Shown: piece after piece, positions 19,684 through 30,894 of the stretch
How the letters are laid out: the number at the start of each line of letters is the position of its first letter
Position numbering within the stretch: position 1 is the first letter of the stretch
DNA from: Allochromatium warmingii
GTDB lineage: Bacteria; Pseudomonadota; Gammaproteobacteria; Chromatiales; Chromatiaceae
DNA length: 64,000 nucleotides
Assembly (NCBI RefSeq): GCF_900107145.1
Contig: NZ_FNOW01000002.1
Span: 62,001 to 126,000 of the forward strand
Direction: 5' to 3'
Translations under genes and position numbers: made by a program
Notes under the pieces: generated by a model
What the model was told of the DNA's origin: nothing
Database searches by the model: none
The model's input: only the letters and a program-made list of their open reading frames with translations

Positions 19684-22600
19684 ATCCTGGGCTGATCGCC
19701 GTCTTTGCGCGTCATCGGCTGTTGGCCAATCTGTTGATGGCGGCACTGCTGATTCTCGGCGTCATCAGCTTGACGCGGATGAATATTCAGTTTTTCCCGA
19801 CCTTTGCGCTCGATGTGATTTCGGTGCGTGTGGTCTGGAGCGGCGCATCAGCGGAAGATGTCGAGCGCGGTATTGTGATTCCGCTCGAAGAACGGCTCAA
19901 AACCGTCGATGGCCTCAAAAAACTCACCGCGACCGCCGCGCAGGGCATCGCCAGTCTGTCGGTCGAGCTGCAAGAGAACACCGATCCGCTGCTGGCGCTC
20001 GATCAAGTCCGGCAGCGCGTCGATGAGTTCCGCAATCTGCCCAAAGATGCCGAAACGCCGCAGATTAGCCGCGTCTCGCGCTATGAATCTGTCGCACGGG
20101 TGCTGGTTTCGGGGCCGAGTGTCGAAGCCCTGCGCCCCTGGGTGCGGCAGTTCGAGCGCGATTTGCTGGCACGCGGCATTGATCGCGTCGATCTCTCCGG
20201 TTTGCCTGAAGAGCGGATTGCGATTGAAGTGCCCGGGCCGGCGCTAGAGACACTCGGCCTCTCGCTCGATGGCATCGGCGAGCAGGTGGCGCGGATCGCC
20301 CGCGATCTGCCAGTTGGCATCGCCGGTGACGCCGACGGCGCCCGCGAACTGCGCAGTTTGGAGCAGCGCCGCGAGCCGCTGGCTTTTGAAGATCTGCCGA
20401 TTCTCACCGATACGCGCACGCTGGTGCGGCTTGGTGATGTGGCGACCATCGTGCGCGAGGCGCGTCCGGCGAGCTTGGCGCTGGCACCGATTCCGGTCGG
20501 GCTGGATGCTGAAGCCTTGCAACAGACGCCGGTCACGGTCGAACTGCTGGTGCAACGCGCCGAGCAAGGCCATTCGCTCAAAGCAGCGAAGATTTTCGAG
20601 CAGTGGTTAGCTGATACCGAACCGACCTTGCCGCCCGCTATTGAACTGACTGTTTTTGATGCGCAATGGCAGGTGATCGAAGATCGCATTGATCTGCTGA
20701 TTCACAACGGCCTGCAAGGGCTGACGCTGGTGTTGGTGATGCTGTTTGTCTTTCTGCCCGGGCGCGTCGCGTTCTGGGTGGCGATGGGCATTCCGGTTGC
20801 GTATATGGCGGCGCTGGCGCTGCTGTGGGCGTTCGGCGGCACCATCAACATGATGAGTTTATTTGGACTGCTGCTGACACTCGGGATCATCGACGATGAT
20901 GCCATTGTGATTGGCGAACATGCTGAGGTGCGGTTTCGGCAAGGTCTCTCGCCGACGGATGCGGCGATCAGCGGCGCACAACGCATGTTCTGGCCGATTT
21001 TCGCCTCCGGTTTGACGACGATTGCCGCTTTTTTGCCGCTGATGCTGGTCGGCGGTGTGATGGGGAATATTTTGGGTGATATTCCGTTCGTGGCGATCAT
21101 GGTGCTGCTGGCGTCCTTGATCGAAGTGTTTTTAATCATGCCGGCACATCTGCGCTCGGCCTTTGAGCATCACGCCGAGGCGATTGTCCCGCGCTGGCGC
21201 GTGCGCGTGAATGCGGCATTTGACCGCTTCCGCGATCAAGTTTATCGGCCTATCGTCGTCTGGGCGCTGCATTGGCGCGGGGTGACGGTGAGTATCGTCG
21301 CGGTGCTGCTGCTGTTGGCGATTGGGCTGCTGGTCGGCGGGCGGGTGGCGTTCGTGTTCTTCCCGACGCCCGAATCTCAGGTCGTCTTTGCCAATGCGAC
21401 CTTTGTTGCTGGCACGCCGCGTGAGCAAACCGCTGAATTTTTAGCCGAACTCGAACGCGCTCTGACTAAAACTGACGCGGATTTCGGCGGCGGACTGATT
21501 GAATCGGCGGTGGCGCGACTCGGCGCAACCGTCGCTGCCGAGGGCGGATCCGGGGCAGCGGGCGATCAGTTGGCCTCGATTCTGGTGCAATTGGTCGCCT
21601 CCGAATACCGCGAGGTGCGCAATGAGCAATTTTTAGCCGCGTGGCGGGCGAATGTGCGGATGCCAGCCGGATTGGAAAGTCTGGTGATTTCCGCCCGTCG
21701 CGCTGGGCCGCCGGGCCGCGATCTGAATTTGCGCTTGATGGGTGAGGATGGCGAACGGCTCAAAGCGGCGGCGCTCGAATTGGCGCAAAGCTTAGAAAGC
21801 GTTCCGGGCGTGTCCGATTTGGTCGATGACATGCCGTTCGGACGGGAACAGTTGATCTATCGCCTCACGCCCGCTGGACAGGCGCTCGGCTTTACGACTG
21901 AATCATTGGGCCGTCAGTTACGTGCCGCCTTTGATGGATATTTGGCACAGCTCGTTCAGGTCGGTCAGGATGAATTAGAGGTGCGCGTGCTGCTGCCGCG
22001 AGCTGAACGGGTGCGCCTCAATGCGCTCGAACAGTTACAGGTGCGCACCGCAGATGGCCGCTTTGTGCCACTGAGTAGCGTTGCCCGCTGGGAAGCGCGG
22101 CGCGGTTTTGAAGCCTTGCGCCATGCCGATGGGCGGTTAGCTGTTGAGGTTTCGGCAGACATCGACCGAGCGTTAGCGACGCCAGACACTGTGCGACAGG
22201 CGCTCGAACGCGATCTGTTGCCGCGTTTGGTTGCCCAATACGGGCTTGATTACAGCTTTGAAGGTCGCGCCGCCGATCAACGCGAAACGCTCGGCGATAT
22301 GCGTCTCGGGCTGATTTTGGGGCTGGCGCTGATTTATATGATTCTCGCCGCTGTGTTTAGCAGTTGGGGCTGGCCGCTGGTGGTGATGACGGCAATTCCG
22401 CTCGGGCTGGTCGGCGCATTGGGCGGGCATTGGCTGCTGGGACTGGATTTGACGCTGCTGTCGCTGTTCGGATTGTTCGGATTGTCGGGAATTGTCGTCA
22501 ATAACGCGATCATTTTGGTCAGCATGTATCACGAACTGCGCGAAACCGGCATGGATGTTGACGACGCGCTGGTTGAAGCGGCGGTCTCACGATTGCGGGC

Positions 22601-22802
22601 GATGTTGCTAACCTCGGCGACTACGGTGGTTGGCTTGGGGCCGTTGATTTTTGAGACCAGTCTGCAAGCGCAGTTTTTGATTCCGATGGCGGTGTCGCTG
22701 GCGTTCGGCGTGGGCTTTTCGACCATTTTGGTGCTGATCTTTACGCCAGCGTTATTGTCACTGCATGAGAGCGCCCATTGTTGGTTACAGGGGGGGCGAT
22801 GA
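19680..22802 (+). CDS. RND family efflux pump inner-membrane permease
   Basis: This 1040-residue AcrB-superfamily protein shows the expected duplicated layout of twelve membrane helices and two large periplasmic loops. TM4 keeps the proton-relay acids in GIIDDDAIVIGEH. In TM10 the position that is Lys in AcrB is Asn (GIVVNNAIILVS), a pattern seen in less-studied RND subfamilies. The N-terminus MNPGLIAVFARHRLLANLLM and the PTFALDVISVRVVWSGASAE stretch are typical. It is coupled to the adaptor gene. Drug or metabolite specificity cannot be told from the sequence. Confidence 0.92.
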   Translation: MNPGLIAVFARHRLLANLLMAALLILGVISLTRMNIQFFPTFALDVISVRVVWSGASAEDVERGIVIPLEERLKTVDGLKKLTATAAQGIASLSVELQENTDPLLALDQVRQRVDEFRNLPKDAETPQISRVSRYESVARVLVSGPSVEALRPWVRQFERDLLARGIDRVDLSGLPEERIAIEVPGPALETLGLSLDGIGEQVARIARDLPVGIAGDADGARELRSLEQRREPLAFEDLPILTDTRTLVRLGDVATIVREARPASLALAPIPVGLDAEALQQTPVTVELLVQRAEQGHSLKAAKIFEQWLADTEPTLPPAIELTVFDAQWQVIEDRIDLLIHNGLQGLTLVLVMLFVFLPGRVAFWVAMGIPVAYMAALALLWAFGGTINMMSLFGLLLTLGIIDDDAIVIGEHAEVRFRQGLSPTDAAISGAQRMFWPIFASGLTTIAAFLPLMLVGGVMGNILGDIPFVAIMVLLASLIEVFLIMPAHLRSAFEHHAEAIVPRWRVRVNAAFDRFRDQVYRPIVVWALHWRGVTVSIVAVLLLLAIGLLVGGRVAFVFFPTPESQVVFANATFVAGTPREQTAEFLAELERALTKTDADFGGGLIESAVARLGATVAAEGGSGAAGDQLASILVQLVASEYREVRNEQFLAAWRANVRMPAGLESLVISARRAGPPGRDLNLRLMGEDGERLKAAALELAQSLESVPGVSDLVDDMPFGREQLIYRLTPAGQALGFTTESLGRQLRAAFDGYLAQLVQVGQDELEVRVLLPRAERVRLNALEQLQVRTADGRFVPLSSVARWEARRGFEALRHADGRLAVEVSADIDRALATPDTVRQALERDLLPRLVAQYGLDYSFEGRAADQRETLGDMRLGLILGLALIYMILAAVFSSWGWPLVVMTAIPLGLVGALGGHWLLGLDLTLLSLFGLFGLSGIVVNNAIILVSMYHELRETGMDVDDALVEAAVSRLRAMLLTSATTVVGLGPLIFETSLQAQFLIPMAVSLAFGVGFSTILVLIFTPALLSLHESAHCWLQGGR

Positions 22803-22918
22803 AACCCATCTGTTGCATTGAGACAGCTATGCTTCACGCGATTGACAACACACGTCTGCGGGCGCAGGTGCGCCGACTGGCATAACCGCCAACAACTGTT
22901 TCGAGGGTGCCGCGTTTC

Positions 22919-25798
22919 ATGGTTCTACGCTTACACCGCACCCACCTTCCCCATCGCGCCGCGCTGGTGCTGCTCAGTCTGCTTGTACTGCTGACCGCTG
23001 GCAGTCTGTGGCTCTGGCTGGCCAGCGACGCACCGCACGCGCCGCGCTTGGTGCGCGTCGGTCTCTATCAAAATCCGCCCAAAGTTTACACCGATGCCAC
23101 CGGCCATCCGGCTGGGCTGTTTATCGAGTTGTTGGAGGCCATCGCCCGCGCCGAAAATTGGCAGTTAAGCTATGTTCCCTGCCAATGGTCAGACTGTCTC
23201 GACCAGCTCGCCGCTGCTGAACTCGATTTGATGCCCGATGTCGCGTTTTCGAGCGAACGGGCGCAACGCTTTGACTTTCATCAGGTGTCTGTCGCAAGCA
23301 GTTGGTCGCAGCTCTACAGCCGCCCGGAGTTGCCGATCTACAGTCTCGACGATCTGGCCGGGCGACGCATCGCGGTGCTGCACGGCGGCATTCAACAGAC
23401 GTTTTTCGATCAGTTGATGCGCGGGGTCAGTCAGGATTATCAAGCCGTGCCAGTCGGCTCGCTCGAAGCCGGCTATGCCGCTGTGGTCGCCGGAGCCGCC
23501 GATGCGGTGGTGACCAACAGCTTTTTTGCCGCTCGCAATGGCGCACAGTATCGCCTGCGCGAGACGCCGATTCTGTTTCTCCCCAGTACGCTCTATTTTG
23601 CGACCACCAAGCAGCACAACGCCGATCTGCTTGCCCAGCTCGACGCCCATCTCACCGCATGGCGACGTGATGCCAACTCGATTTATTTCACTGCACTGCG
23701 TCAGGCGATGGCATTGCCGCCGCAGGTGCTGATTCCGCATTGGGTCGGCTGGTCGCTATTGGGCTTGGGTGTGGGGCTGGTACTGCTGCTCGTGCTCAGT
23801 ATGCTGTTGCGCTGGCTGGTCGCGCAGCGCACGCGGGCGCTGGTGCGCACCACCCAGGCGCTGGAAGATGAACGGGCCAATCTCGAATCTCAGGTCGCGG
23901 CGCGTACCGCAGAGCTGCAAGCCTTGATGGAAGAGATGCAGGCGGCGCGATCCCTCGCCGAAGCCGCCACGCGCCTGAAATCGGAATTTCTCGCCAATAT
24001 GAGCCACGAGATTCGCACCCCAATGAACGCGATCTTGGGCATGTTGCATCTGGCGCTCAACAAACCGCTGACGCCCGATGTCCACAATCATCTGAGCAAG
24101 GCGCATCAATCGGCTCAGACCCTTTTGAGCTTGATTGATGACATTCTCGACTTTTCCAAAATCGAGGCTGGCAAACTCACGCTCGAACAGGTCGAATTTG
24201 GTCTCGACCGTCTGCTCGAACAGGTGACGGATACCATCGGCGGACAGGCCGAGCGCAAGGGCATCGAGTTTTTGATCCGCTATGACATCGACATTCCGCC
24301 GACGCTGATCGGCGATCCGCTGCGCTTGACGCAGGTGCTAGTGAATCTGTGCGGCAATGCGCTCAAGTTCACCGAACGCGGCGAAATCGAACTGGCGCTG
24401 CGCCAGCTCAGTCGGGATGCGCAGACACTGAGGCTGCAAATTTGTGTGCGTGATACCGGCATTGGCTTAACTGCCGAGGCGCAGGCGCGGCTGTTTGCGA
24501 CCTTTACTCAAGCCGATCAATCGACCACGCGCCGCTTTGGTGGCTCAGGGCTAGGCTTGGCGATCAGCAAACGCTTAGTTGAGCTGATGGGCGGGCGGCT
24601 GTGGATCGAAGAATCAACTCCGGGTCAGGGCACGACCTTTTGTTTGACGGTGCGCTTGCAGATCGCGCAGCAGGCGTTGGCACGACGCCAGGCGCTGATT
24701 GCGCAAACCAGCCCGCTGCTCGACGGCGTGCGGCTGTTGGTCGTCGATGACAATGCCGTCTCGCGGGAAATTCTCGCCGAGATGTTGCGCGTGTTTCAGA
24801 TCACCGTCGATACCGTTCCCAACGGGGCAGCGGCGCTCACCGCCGTGCGGGCCGCGACCGCACAGCCCTATGATCTAGTGCTGATGGATTGGCGGATGCC
24901 GGGCATGACTGGCGATGAAACCACGCGCTGTATTCATCGTGACCCGCTGTTGATGCCGCCGCCCAAGATCGTCATGGTCACGGCCTATGGACGCGAAGAT
25001 GTGCGACGACTGGCCGAACAAGCCGGCGTCGATGGCTTTTTGATTAAGCCGGTCTCGCCCTCAACCCTGCTCGATACCACGCTCTCGGTGCTTGGACGCG
25101 GGCGACTGCTTGATGCGCCTGAAGCGCCCAGTACGCACGCGCCAACGGTCGCCGCACCGACCCAGTTAGCCGGAGCGCGGGTGCTGTTGGTCGAGGACAA
25201 TGCGATTAACCGTGAATTTGCCAGTGAATTACTGCGCAGTGTCGGCTTGCTGGTCGATGAAGCCGTTGATGGGCAAGCCGCCGTTGCGCAGGTACAGCAG
25301 GCGGATTATGACGCAGTGTTGATGGATATTCAGATGCCCGAACTCGACGGCCTCGAAGCCACGCGCCGCATTCGCGCATTAGCCGCGACCGTGCCCGATG
25401 GCGAGCGGTTTGCGCAGTTGCCGATTATCGCCATGACCGCGCTGGCGATGGCGCAGGATACCGAACGCAGTCGCGCCGCTGGGATGAACGATCATGTCAG
25501 CAAACCGATCAATCCGGCGCATCTGTTCCAAGTGCTCGCGCACTGGATCGGGCGACCGCTTGCGCCCGACGCGCCCAACGACCGCGACTCTGTGCCGCTG
25601 CCGCCGGAATTAGCCAAGCTCACAACACTGAACGTGCGCGAAGGTGTGCATCGCATCGGCGGGCGTGTGGACGCCTATCGCAAACAGTTAGCGCGTTTTC
25701 GTCAACATTACACAGAGGCAGCGCCACGCTCGAACGACTGCTCATCACCGCGCCTCTGTCTGAAGCCGAGGCGTACTGTCATGCGCTCAAAGGCTTAG
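22919..25798 (+). CDS. Hybrid sensor histidine kinase (SBP_bac_3-TM-HisKA-HATPase-REC-REC), 3' end frameshifted
   Basis: The ATG at 22919 has GAGG 12 bases upstream; a GTG at 22907 touches that sequence. A membrane anchor is followed by a periplasmic solute-binding domain ([20 protein letters not shown] onward), a second helix near 280-305 and a coiled coil. HisKA has the phospho-acceptor in [15 protein letters not shown]. HATPase motifs are DTGIGL and [14 protein letters not shown]. Two receiver domains have Asp in [10 protein letters not shown] and [10 protein letters not shown]. An HPt domain then begins ([20 protein letters not shown]) but the frame is lost near 25720, and the last 20-odd residues are out of frame. 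The rest of the HPt lies in another frame downstream. Confidence 0.88.
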   Translation: MVLRLHRTHLPHRAALVLLSLLVLLTAGSLWLWLASDAPHAPRLVRVGLYQNPPKVYTDATGHPAGLFIELLEAIARAENWQLSYVPCQWSDCLDQLAAAELDLMPDVAFSSERAQRFDFHQVSVASSWSQLYSRPELPIYSLDDLAGRRIAVLHGGIQQTFFDQLMRGVSQDYQAVPVGSLEAGYAAVVAGAADAVVTNSFFAARNGAQYRLRETPILFLPSTLYFATTKQHNADLLAQLDAHLTAWRRDANSIYFTALRQAMALPPQVLIPHWVGWSLLGLGVGLVLLLVLSMLLRWLVAQRTRALVRTTQALEDERANLESQVAARTAELQALMEEMQAARSLAEAATRLKSEFLANMSHEIRTPMNAILGMLHLALNKPLTPDVHNHLSKAHQSAQTLLSLIDDILDFSKIEAGKLTLEQVEFGLDRLLEQVTDTIGGQAERKGIEFLIRYDIDIPPTLIGDPLRLTQVLVNLCGNALKFTERGEIELALRQLSRDAQTLRLQICVRDTGIGLTAEAQARLFATFTQADQSTTRRFGGSGLGLAISKRLVELMGGRLWIEESTPGQGTTFCLTVRLQIAQQALARRQALIAQTSPLLDGVRLLVVDDNAVSREILAEMLRVFQITVDTVPNGAAALTAVRAATAQPYDLVLMDWRMPGMTGDETTRCIHRDPLLMPPPKIVMVTAYGREDVRRLAEQAGVDGFLIKPVSPSTLLDTTLSVLGRGRLLDAPEAPSTHAPTVAAPTQLAGARVLLVEDNAINREFASELLRSVGLLVDEAVDGQAAVAQVQQADYDAVLMDIQMPELDGLEATRRIRALAATVPDGERFAQLPIIAMTALAMAQDTERSRAAGMNDHVSKPINPAHLFQVLAHWIGRPLAPDAPNDRDSVPLPPELAKLTTLNVREGVHRIGGRVDAYRKQLARFRQHYTEAAPRSNDCSSPRLCLKPRRTVMRSKA

Positions 25799-26226
25799 TC
25801 GGCAATCTCGGCGCAACTCAGCTTTATGACCAGCTCAATCAACTCGACGAGCAACTCAAGCGCACGGAATGCCCGTCTGCCGCTACCTTGCAGCCGTTAC
25901 ATGACAACTGGGCGCGGTTGATCGACGAGATCACAACCCTCGAACAGGCGACAGATGCGCTGGCCCCCGCGCCCGCCGCCGCGCCGCTGACCCGCGAACA
26001 GCTACAAACAGTGGTCGCGCATCTGCTCCAAGCCTTAAGCTATGATTTAGGTGCAGTTGAACCGCTGCTGGCGCAATTACGCGCCGCTGCCCCAGATGCG
26101 ACCGTCGCCGCTGCGGTCGCCGCGATTGCTGAACAGTTTGAAGTCTTTGCAATCGACGACGCCTTAGCACTGACTCATGCCTTGCGCACACGTTTAGACA
26201 CTGAAACGGATGTTGCCTCATGCTGA
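25735..26226 (+). pseudogene. Displaced HPt and C-terminal part of the hybrid kinase
   Basis: In the frame one base earlier than the kinase frame, the sequence continues [20 protein letters not shown] and then [12 protein letters not shown], where the His is the expected HPt phosphorylation site. A further 130 residues with a helical C-terminal region end in TETDVASC. Joined to the kinase it would make a normal protein of about 1100 residues. A single-base deletion around 25715-25735 explains the break. This could be a true mutation or a sequence error; no slippery heptamer was seen. The stop overlaps the next gene's ATG by 7 bases, as expected if the original stop is intact. Confidence 0.75.
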
Positions 26227-28778
26227 ACGCGCACCGCCCGCGTCTTCTGATCGTCGATGATGTGCACGAAAATTTGCACGCATTGATGCAGATGCTCCGC
26301 GACGATTACGCCATCACTGCCGCAACCAATGGGGAAAAGGCGCTCGAACTCGCGCAGCGCACGCCGCTGCCGGATCTGATCCTGCTCGATATTAAGATGC
26401 CGGGCATGGACGGCTATTCGGTACTCGCGCATCTAAAAGCTAATCCGCTCACGGCTGAAATTCCGGTGATCTTCGTCACCGCGCTCGCGGAATCCGCTGA
26501 TGAAGCACGCCGCCTCAAACTCGGCGTTGCCGATTACATCACCAAGCCGATCAACTCCGAACTGTTGCGCCGTCGCCTCAGCACGCACCTGCAACTGCGC
26601 CACTATCGGCGACAGCCGCTGCTGTTTGACCTCGCCGCGCCAGTTGCGCCGGTCGATTTGAGCCAGCGCCCCAGTCTGCTGGTCGTCGATGATATGCCGG
26701 GCAATATCCACGAACTGCTTGAAGCCCTCAAAGACGACTATCGCATTCAGGTCGCCTGTTCGGGCGCGAAAGCCGTCGAGCGCGTCGCCAGTGCCCATCC
26801 GCCCGATTTGGTGCTGCTCGATATTTTGATGCCCGAAATGGATGGTTATGAAACCTGCCGTCAGATTAAAGCCTTGCCGGTTGGGAATCGGCTGCCGGTG
26901 ATTTTTGTCACCGTCATTGATGCGACCGAGCAAAAAGTACGGGGGTTTGCTGCTGGTGCTGCCGATTACATCACCAAGCCGTTTGATATTGACGAAGTGC
27001 GCGCACGGGTACGCACACATTTGGAATTAGCGCGTCTACGCCATGAACTCGAAGCGCAAGTCGCCCAGCGCACAGCATTATTAGAACAGAGCGAAGAAAA
27101 ATATCGCGTGCTCGCTGATTATTCGCCAAATTGGGAATATTGGAACGGCCCCGATGGGCAATATCTCTATGTCTCACCGGCGTGCGAGGCGATTTCTGGC
27201 TATGCACCAGCGGAATTTTTTGCCGATCCCGAGTTAATGGAGCGGCTGATTCATCCCGATGATTTGAGCAATTGGCGCAACCATGCCAGCAATGCCGAGG
27301 GTACAGTTGGCCCGTTGATGTTTCGACTGCGCTCACGCCAACAGAATGAACGCTGGATTGAACATATTTGCACACCCGTTTATGACCGTTCAGGGCGCTA
27401 TTTAGGGCGGCGCGGTTCAAATAGCGATATTACTGAGCGCCGTCGCGCTGAACAAAAACTCGACTTTATTACCCACCGCGATCCCTTAACGCGCCTCGCC
27501 AATCGCTCGCTGTTTCGGGAATTACTCCACAATGCCATTGAGCACGCAGCGCATACGCACAGCCGTTTAGCGTTGCTGTTTCTCGATCTCGACAATTTCA
27601 AAACCATCAATGAAAGCCTCGGGCATAGTCTCGGCGATTTACTCATTATTGCCGTCAGTCGTCGTTTGCAGGCGCTGCTGCCCGATAATCGAACATTAGC
27701 GCGGATTGGTGGCGATGAATTTAATGTCATTCTCGATTTTGACAGCGAGCAACCCGGCATTGATTTAAGCGCCCAACATTTGCTAGATAGCTTAAAACAA
27801 CCATTTTTAATCGACGGCACTCCGGTTTATATTGGGGCCAGCATTGGCGTGGCGCTCTATCCGACTGATGGCGCAGATGGCGAGCTGTTACAGCGCAATG
27901 CGGAAACGGCGCTGCATCAAGCTAAACAACAGGGACGCGGGTTATTACGCTTTTTTTCACCCGAAATGACGCAACGCGCTAAAACGCGGCTTCGTTTAGA
28001 AGCCGATTTGCGCCGCGCTATCGAACGCGATGAATTACTGTTGTATTATCAACCGCAGGTTGATTTGCCGCACCGCAAATTAGTTGGGCTAGAAGCCTTA
28101 GTGCGCTGGCGACATCCACAGCGCGGATTAGTGCCGCCTGGGGATTTTATTCCTCTGGCCGAAGAAAGCGGTTTAATTGTAAGCATGGGTGAATGGGTGT
28201 TGCGCACCGCCTGTCGCCAAATTAAGCATTGGTTAGAAACCGGCATTGCGCCGCAACAAACAGCGGTGAATGTCTCAGCCGTACAGCTCAGTCATGGTAG
28301 TTTAGTAGAGCGCGTGCAGAAAATTCTGGATGAAACCGGCATTCCGCCGCAACGCCTCGAATTAGAAATCACCGAAAGCTTTATTATGGCTGACAGCGAG
28401 CAGTCTTTTACATCATTAACGGAATTGCGGGCGCTTGGCGTGCGGCTATCGATTGATGATTTCGGCACCGGCTATGCGTCATTTGGGTATTTGCAACGCA
28501 TCGCTGCGCAAAAACTCAAGATTGATTTATCTTTTGTCCGCGATATGACCACTAATAGCAGCAATGCCTCGATTGTCCGCGCCATTATTGCACTCGGGCA
28601 TAGTCTGGGATTAAACGTGCTCGCCGAAGGTGTGGAATCATCGGAACAAGCCGATTATCTGCTGGCGCTCGGATGCGATGCGATTCAGGGCTATTTGATT
28701 AGCCGCCCGCTGCCCGTTGATGAAATCACGGCGTTTTTGGTGCAGGCGCGGGGGGATTTTTCCGGTCACGACGCTTGA
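26220..28778 (+). CDS. REC-REC-PAS-GGDEF-EAL c-di-GMP turnover protein
   Basis: Two receiver domains (Asp in [13 protein letters not shown] and [13 protein letters not shown]) are followed by a PAS domain (residues about 295-405). Next come a GGDEF domain with ARIGGDEF and an EAL domain with [18 protein letters not shown] and DDFGTGYAS. Both catalytic cores look intact, so it could make or degrade c-di-GMP. The GGDEF lacks the RxxD inhibitory site at the usual position. The gene overlaps the HPt end of the upstream hybrid kinase, the likely phosphodonor for one or both receivers. The EAL product pGpG would be a substrate for Orn. Confidence 0.93.
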   Translation: MLNAHRPRLLIVDDVHENLHALMQMLRDDYAITAATNGEKALELAQRTPLPDLILLDIKMPGMDGYSVLAHLKANPLTAEIPVIFVTALAESADEARRLKLGVADYITKPINSELLRRRLSTHLQLRHYRRQPLLFDLAAPVAPVDLSQRPSLLVVDDMPGNIHELLEALKDDYRIQVACSGAKAVERVASAHPPDLVLLDILMPEMDGYETCRQIKALPVGNRLPVIFVTVIDATEQKVRGFAAGAADYITKPFDIDEVRARVRTHLELARLRHELEAQVAQRTALLEQSEEKYRVLADYSPNWEYWNGPDGQYLYVSPACEAISGYAPAEFFADPELMERLIHPDDLSNWRNHASNAEGTVGPLMFRLRSRQQNERWIEHICTPVYDRSGRYLGRRGSNSDITERRRAEQKLDFITHRDPLTRLANRSLFRELLHNAIEHAAHTHSRLALLFLDLDNFKTINESLGHSLGDLLIIAVSRRLQALLPDNRTLARIGGDEFNVILDFDSEQPGIDLSAQHLLDSLKQPFLIDGTPVYIGASIGVALYPTDGADGELLQRNAETALHQAKQQGRGLLRFFSPEMTQRAKTRLRLEADLRRAIERDELLLYYQPQVDLPHRKLVGLEALVRWRHPQRGLVPPGDFIPLAEESGLIVSMGEWVLRTACRQIKHWLETGIAPQQTAVNVSAVQLSHGSLVERVQKILDETGIPPQRLELEITESFIMADSEQSFTSLTELRALGVRLSIDDFGTGYASFGYLQRIAAQKLKIDLSFVRDMTTNSSNASIVRAIIALGHSLGLNVLAEGVESSEQADYLLALGCDAIQGYLISRPLPVDEITAFLVQARGDFSGHDA

Positions 28779-28802
28779 GCTTCATGACCAACCCCCCCCT
28801 AC

Positions 28803-30686
28803 TCACAACCCCACCCCCGCCGCCCGTAGCCGCTGCTTGGGTCGATGCAGGTCTAACAGCGTATGTTGCTGACCGCTAAATAGATCGGTGCGCACCGTTT
28901 TTAACGCTTGCAGCCAGCGCGTTGAAGCGGCGCAGTCCGGCGCATCGTTCGCCTGCCCACGACATACCCGCTCCCCATGCGCCGTCACCGCCCAATGCAC
29001 GCCGGGCAACGGGCGCACGCGCTCGGCGGTTTGCTGCGACGCAGTTAGCTGCAACAGACTCGGGCGCGTGTCGCCGAGCAATTCCAGCAGCAGCGCCGGA
29101 AGCTGATAGGCCGGCAGATCGCCGACGGCCAGCGGCCCGCGCTTACCATCAATTACAATCAACGGCGTTGCGACTAAAGTACGAAACATCGCATCGGTCA
29201 ATGCGCCGCGCTGAGGTGCTAAGACACCCGATTCGGTATAGCCGCCAAAATTCGGTTTTAATGCTGGCAAATGATCGCCAAATAGTACAATTAACGCTTC
29301 GGGATCGGTTGCGCGTACAGTGCGCACAAAATCCATCAATTCACGCGATTTGTAATACAGCGTATTGGCATAAGCGGCGATGATGTCATGTCCAGCAGCG
29401 GCGGTGATAAGCGGCGGACGGTGTTCGTTTAATGGATAAGGCAGATGACCAAAATAGGTGAGGATATAATTAAACACCGGACGCGGATCATGCGCTTGAT
29501 GCGCCAGCTTATCCATGACTTGTCGATATAATGACGCATCGCTGAGAAAAGCGCGATTCATGTCATCTAATACAAAATCGCGCTCTGACCAATAGGTTTC
29601 AAAACCAATGCGCCGATAGGCATTAACGCGATTCCAAAATGATGCAGCATTCGGATGCGATGCCAGACTGTGATAACCCGCTTCACGCAAATGCGCTGGT
29701 AAACAGGGCACATCGCGCTTGAGTCCGGTTTCAAAAAAGACGTTATCTGCGGTGACTGGAAAACCGCAGAGCACTTCAAATTCGGTATTAGCTGTGTAAC
29801 CGCCGAATACCGGCGCGAGCAAATGCGCTTGACCGGCTTGCGCCCAGAGTTGCCGAAATGCCGGATCGAGCGGATCGGCAGATAAGTGCGCGGCGGTTAA
29901 TAGCGTCGGATCCCAAAACGATTCGAGCACGATCATGTGCAGCGCACGTTTTGGATGCGGTGCCGCGAGCGATGTGTTGACGGGCAGCAGCGGCGCAGTA
30001 GACAACTCCGCAAGCTGTTGCAGCGCAGTATCGACCTGCGCGACCGTCGGCGGTGGCTCGCGCCGCGCCAGAGCGCGGCTGGTTTCTTGCAGTAGATGAA
30101 TCGGCAAGCCACGCGCCTGATAATTCGCTGGTTGATTCCAGACGGAATGCCCAAAATGGCGATCCATCTGGGCTATTAGCGGTACCGGAAATTGCAGCAG
30201 CGCCGTGATCGCCCCCGCGAGCAGTGCCAGCGTGATCCAGGTTGTGCGCCGCGTCCAAGCGATTGATCCGAGCACCAGCAGTGTCGGCACCGCCACCAGC
30301 AGCCCCGCGCCGATCAGTGTCCAGCCCTCGAAGAGTAGGAAGAGATTGCGAGCGGCGGCGAAGTCATCCGGCATCAGTGGTGCGCCGAGGGTGGCGAGCT
30401 TCATCGCATTGCTAAAGGTCAGCACACTCAACAGCGCCATTGCTGCCAGCAAAAAGCGCGGTAACGACTGTGCCAGCGCAAACAACACCGCGCCCAATAA
30501 CAGATGCGCGAGCAGATCGCGCAGATAGGCGGCATCCGCGAGGCGCATGTCGAGCAGATGATTGCTGATCCAGAGCGCAAGCGCGTGCCAGAGAGCGACA
30601 GCCATCAGCGCCGCACACCAAGCGAGCAGACGCGGGTAAGGATGCGTGAGAGCAGGAACACGGATCATGGCGGCGAAAACATCCAA
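28803..30686 (-). CDS. LTA-synthase-like sulfatase-fold membrane phosphoglycerol transferase
   Basis: The first 185 residues hold about five membrane helices. The remainder is an alkaline-phosphatase/sulfatase-type catalytic domain. It contains LHMIVLESFWDPTLL, FGGYTANTEFEVLCGFP with the predicted nucleophile Thr, and a metal-binding VLFGDHLPAL near residue 480. The architecture matches LtaS/OpgB/MdoB-like enzymes that transfer phosphoglycerol or phosphoethanolamine to envelope glycans. In a Gram-negative cell the substrate may be periplasmic glucans or LPS. A second Met 6 codons in is an alternative start. It is divergent from the BLUF-domain gene and shares a 208-base gap with it. Confidence 0.82.
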   Translation of the reverse strand: MDVFAAMIRVPALTHPYPRLLAWCAALMAVALWHALALWISNHLLDMRLADAAYLRDLLAHLLLGAVLFALAQSLPRFLLAAMALLSVLTFSNAMKLATLGAPLMPDDFAAARNLFLLFEGWTLIGAGLLVAVPTLLVLGSIAWTRRTTWITLALLAGAITALLQFPVPLIAQMDRHFGHSVWNQPANYQARGLPIHLLQETSRALARREPPPTVAQVDTALQQLAELSTAPLLPVNTSLAAPHPKRALHMIVLESFWDPTLLTAAHLSADPLDPAFRQLWAQAGQAHLLAPVFGGYTANTEFEVLCGFPVTADNVFFETGLKRDVPCLPAHLREAGYHSLASHPNAASFWNRVNAYRRIGFETYWSERDFVLDDMNRAFLSDASLYRQVMDKLAHQAHDPRPVFNYILTYFGHLPYPLNEHRPPLITAAAGHDIIAAYANTLYYKSRELMDFVRTVRATDPEALIVLFGDHLPALKPNFGGYTESGVLAPQRGALTDAMFRTLVATPLIVIDGKRGPLAVGDLPAYQLPALLLELLGDTRPSLLQLTASQQTAERVRPLPGVHWAVTAHGERVCRGQANDAPDCAASTRWLQALKTVRTDLFSGQQHTLLDLHRPKQRLRAAGVGL

Positions 30687-30817
30687 AATAGCAGTGACAA
30701 AGCCGATTGTGACCGGAGAAGCGTACCGAATGCGTCACAGCGTTGTCGCAGAATCTTCACCAAATCGCCATTTTTCCATAATGTTTCGTCACTGAACCGC
30801 GACCCCAGCAACTTGCC

Positions 30818-30823
30818 TATAAT
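30818..30823 (+). promoter_or_regulatory. Candidate -10 element upstream of the BLUF/GGDEF/EAL gene
   Basis: A perfect TATAAT lies 71 bases before the ATG at 30895, in the only spacer between the divergent genes. No strong -35 is visible at 16-18 bases, so the promoter is weak evidence or depends on an activator. Confidence 0.35.
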
Positions 30824-30894
30824 CGACCTGTTTTGCAGCCGCGCTTGCTCTTGATCGCGGGTCGCTCACGTTTCGCCGGATCCCTGGATGCACC

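Noticed and set aside
22829..22885. 18-codon open frame between the RND pump and the hybrid kinase
   Set aside because: Too short, no ribosome-binding site, no leader-peptide features such as regulatory codon runs.
25690..25760. Programmed ribosomal frameshift in the hybrid kinase
   Set aside because: No X-XXY-YYZ slippery heptamer or obvious downstream structure; mutation or sequence error is simpler.
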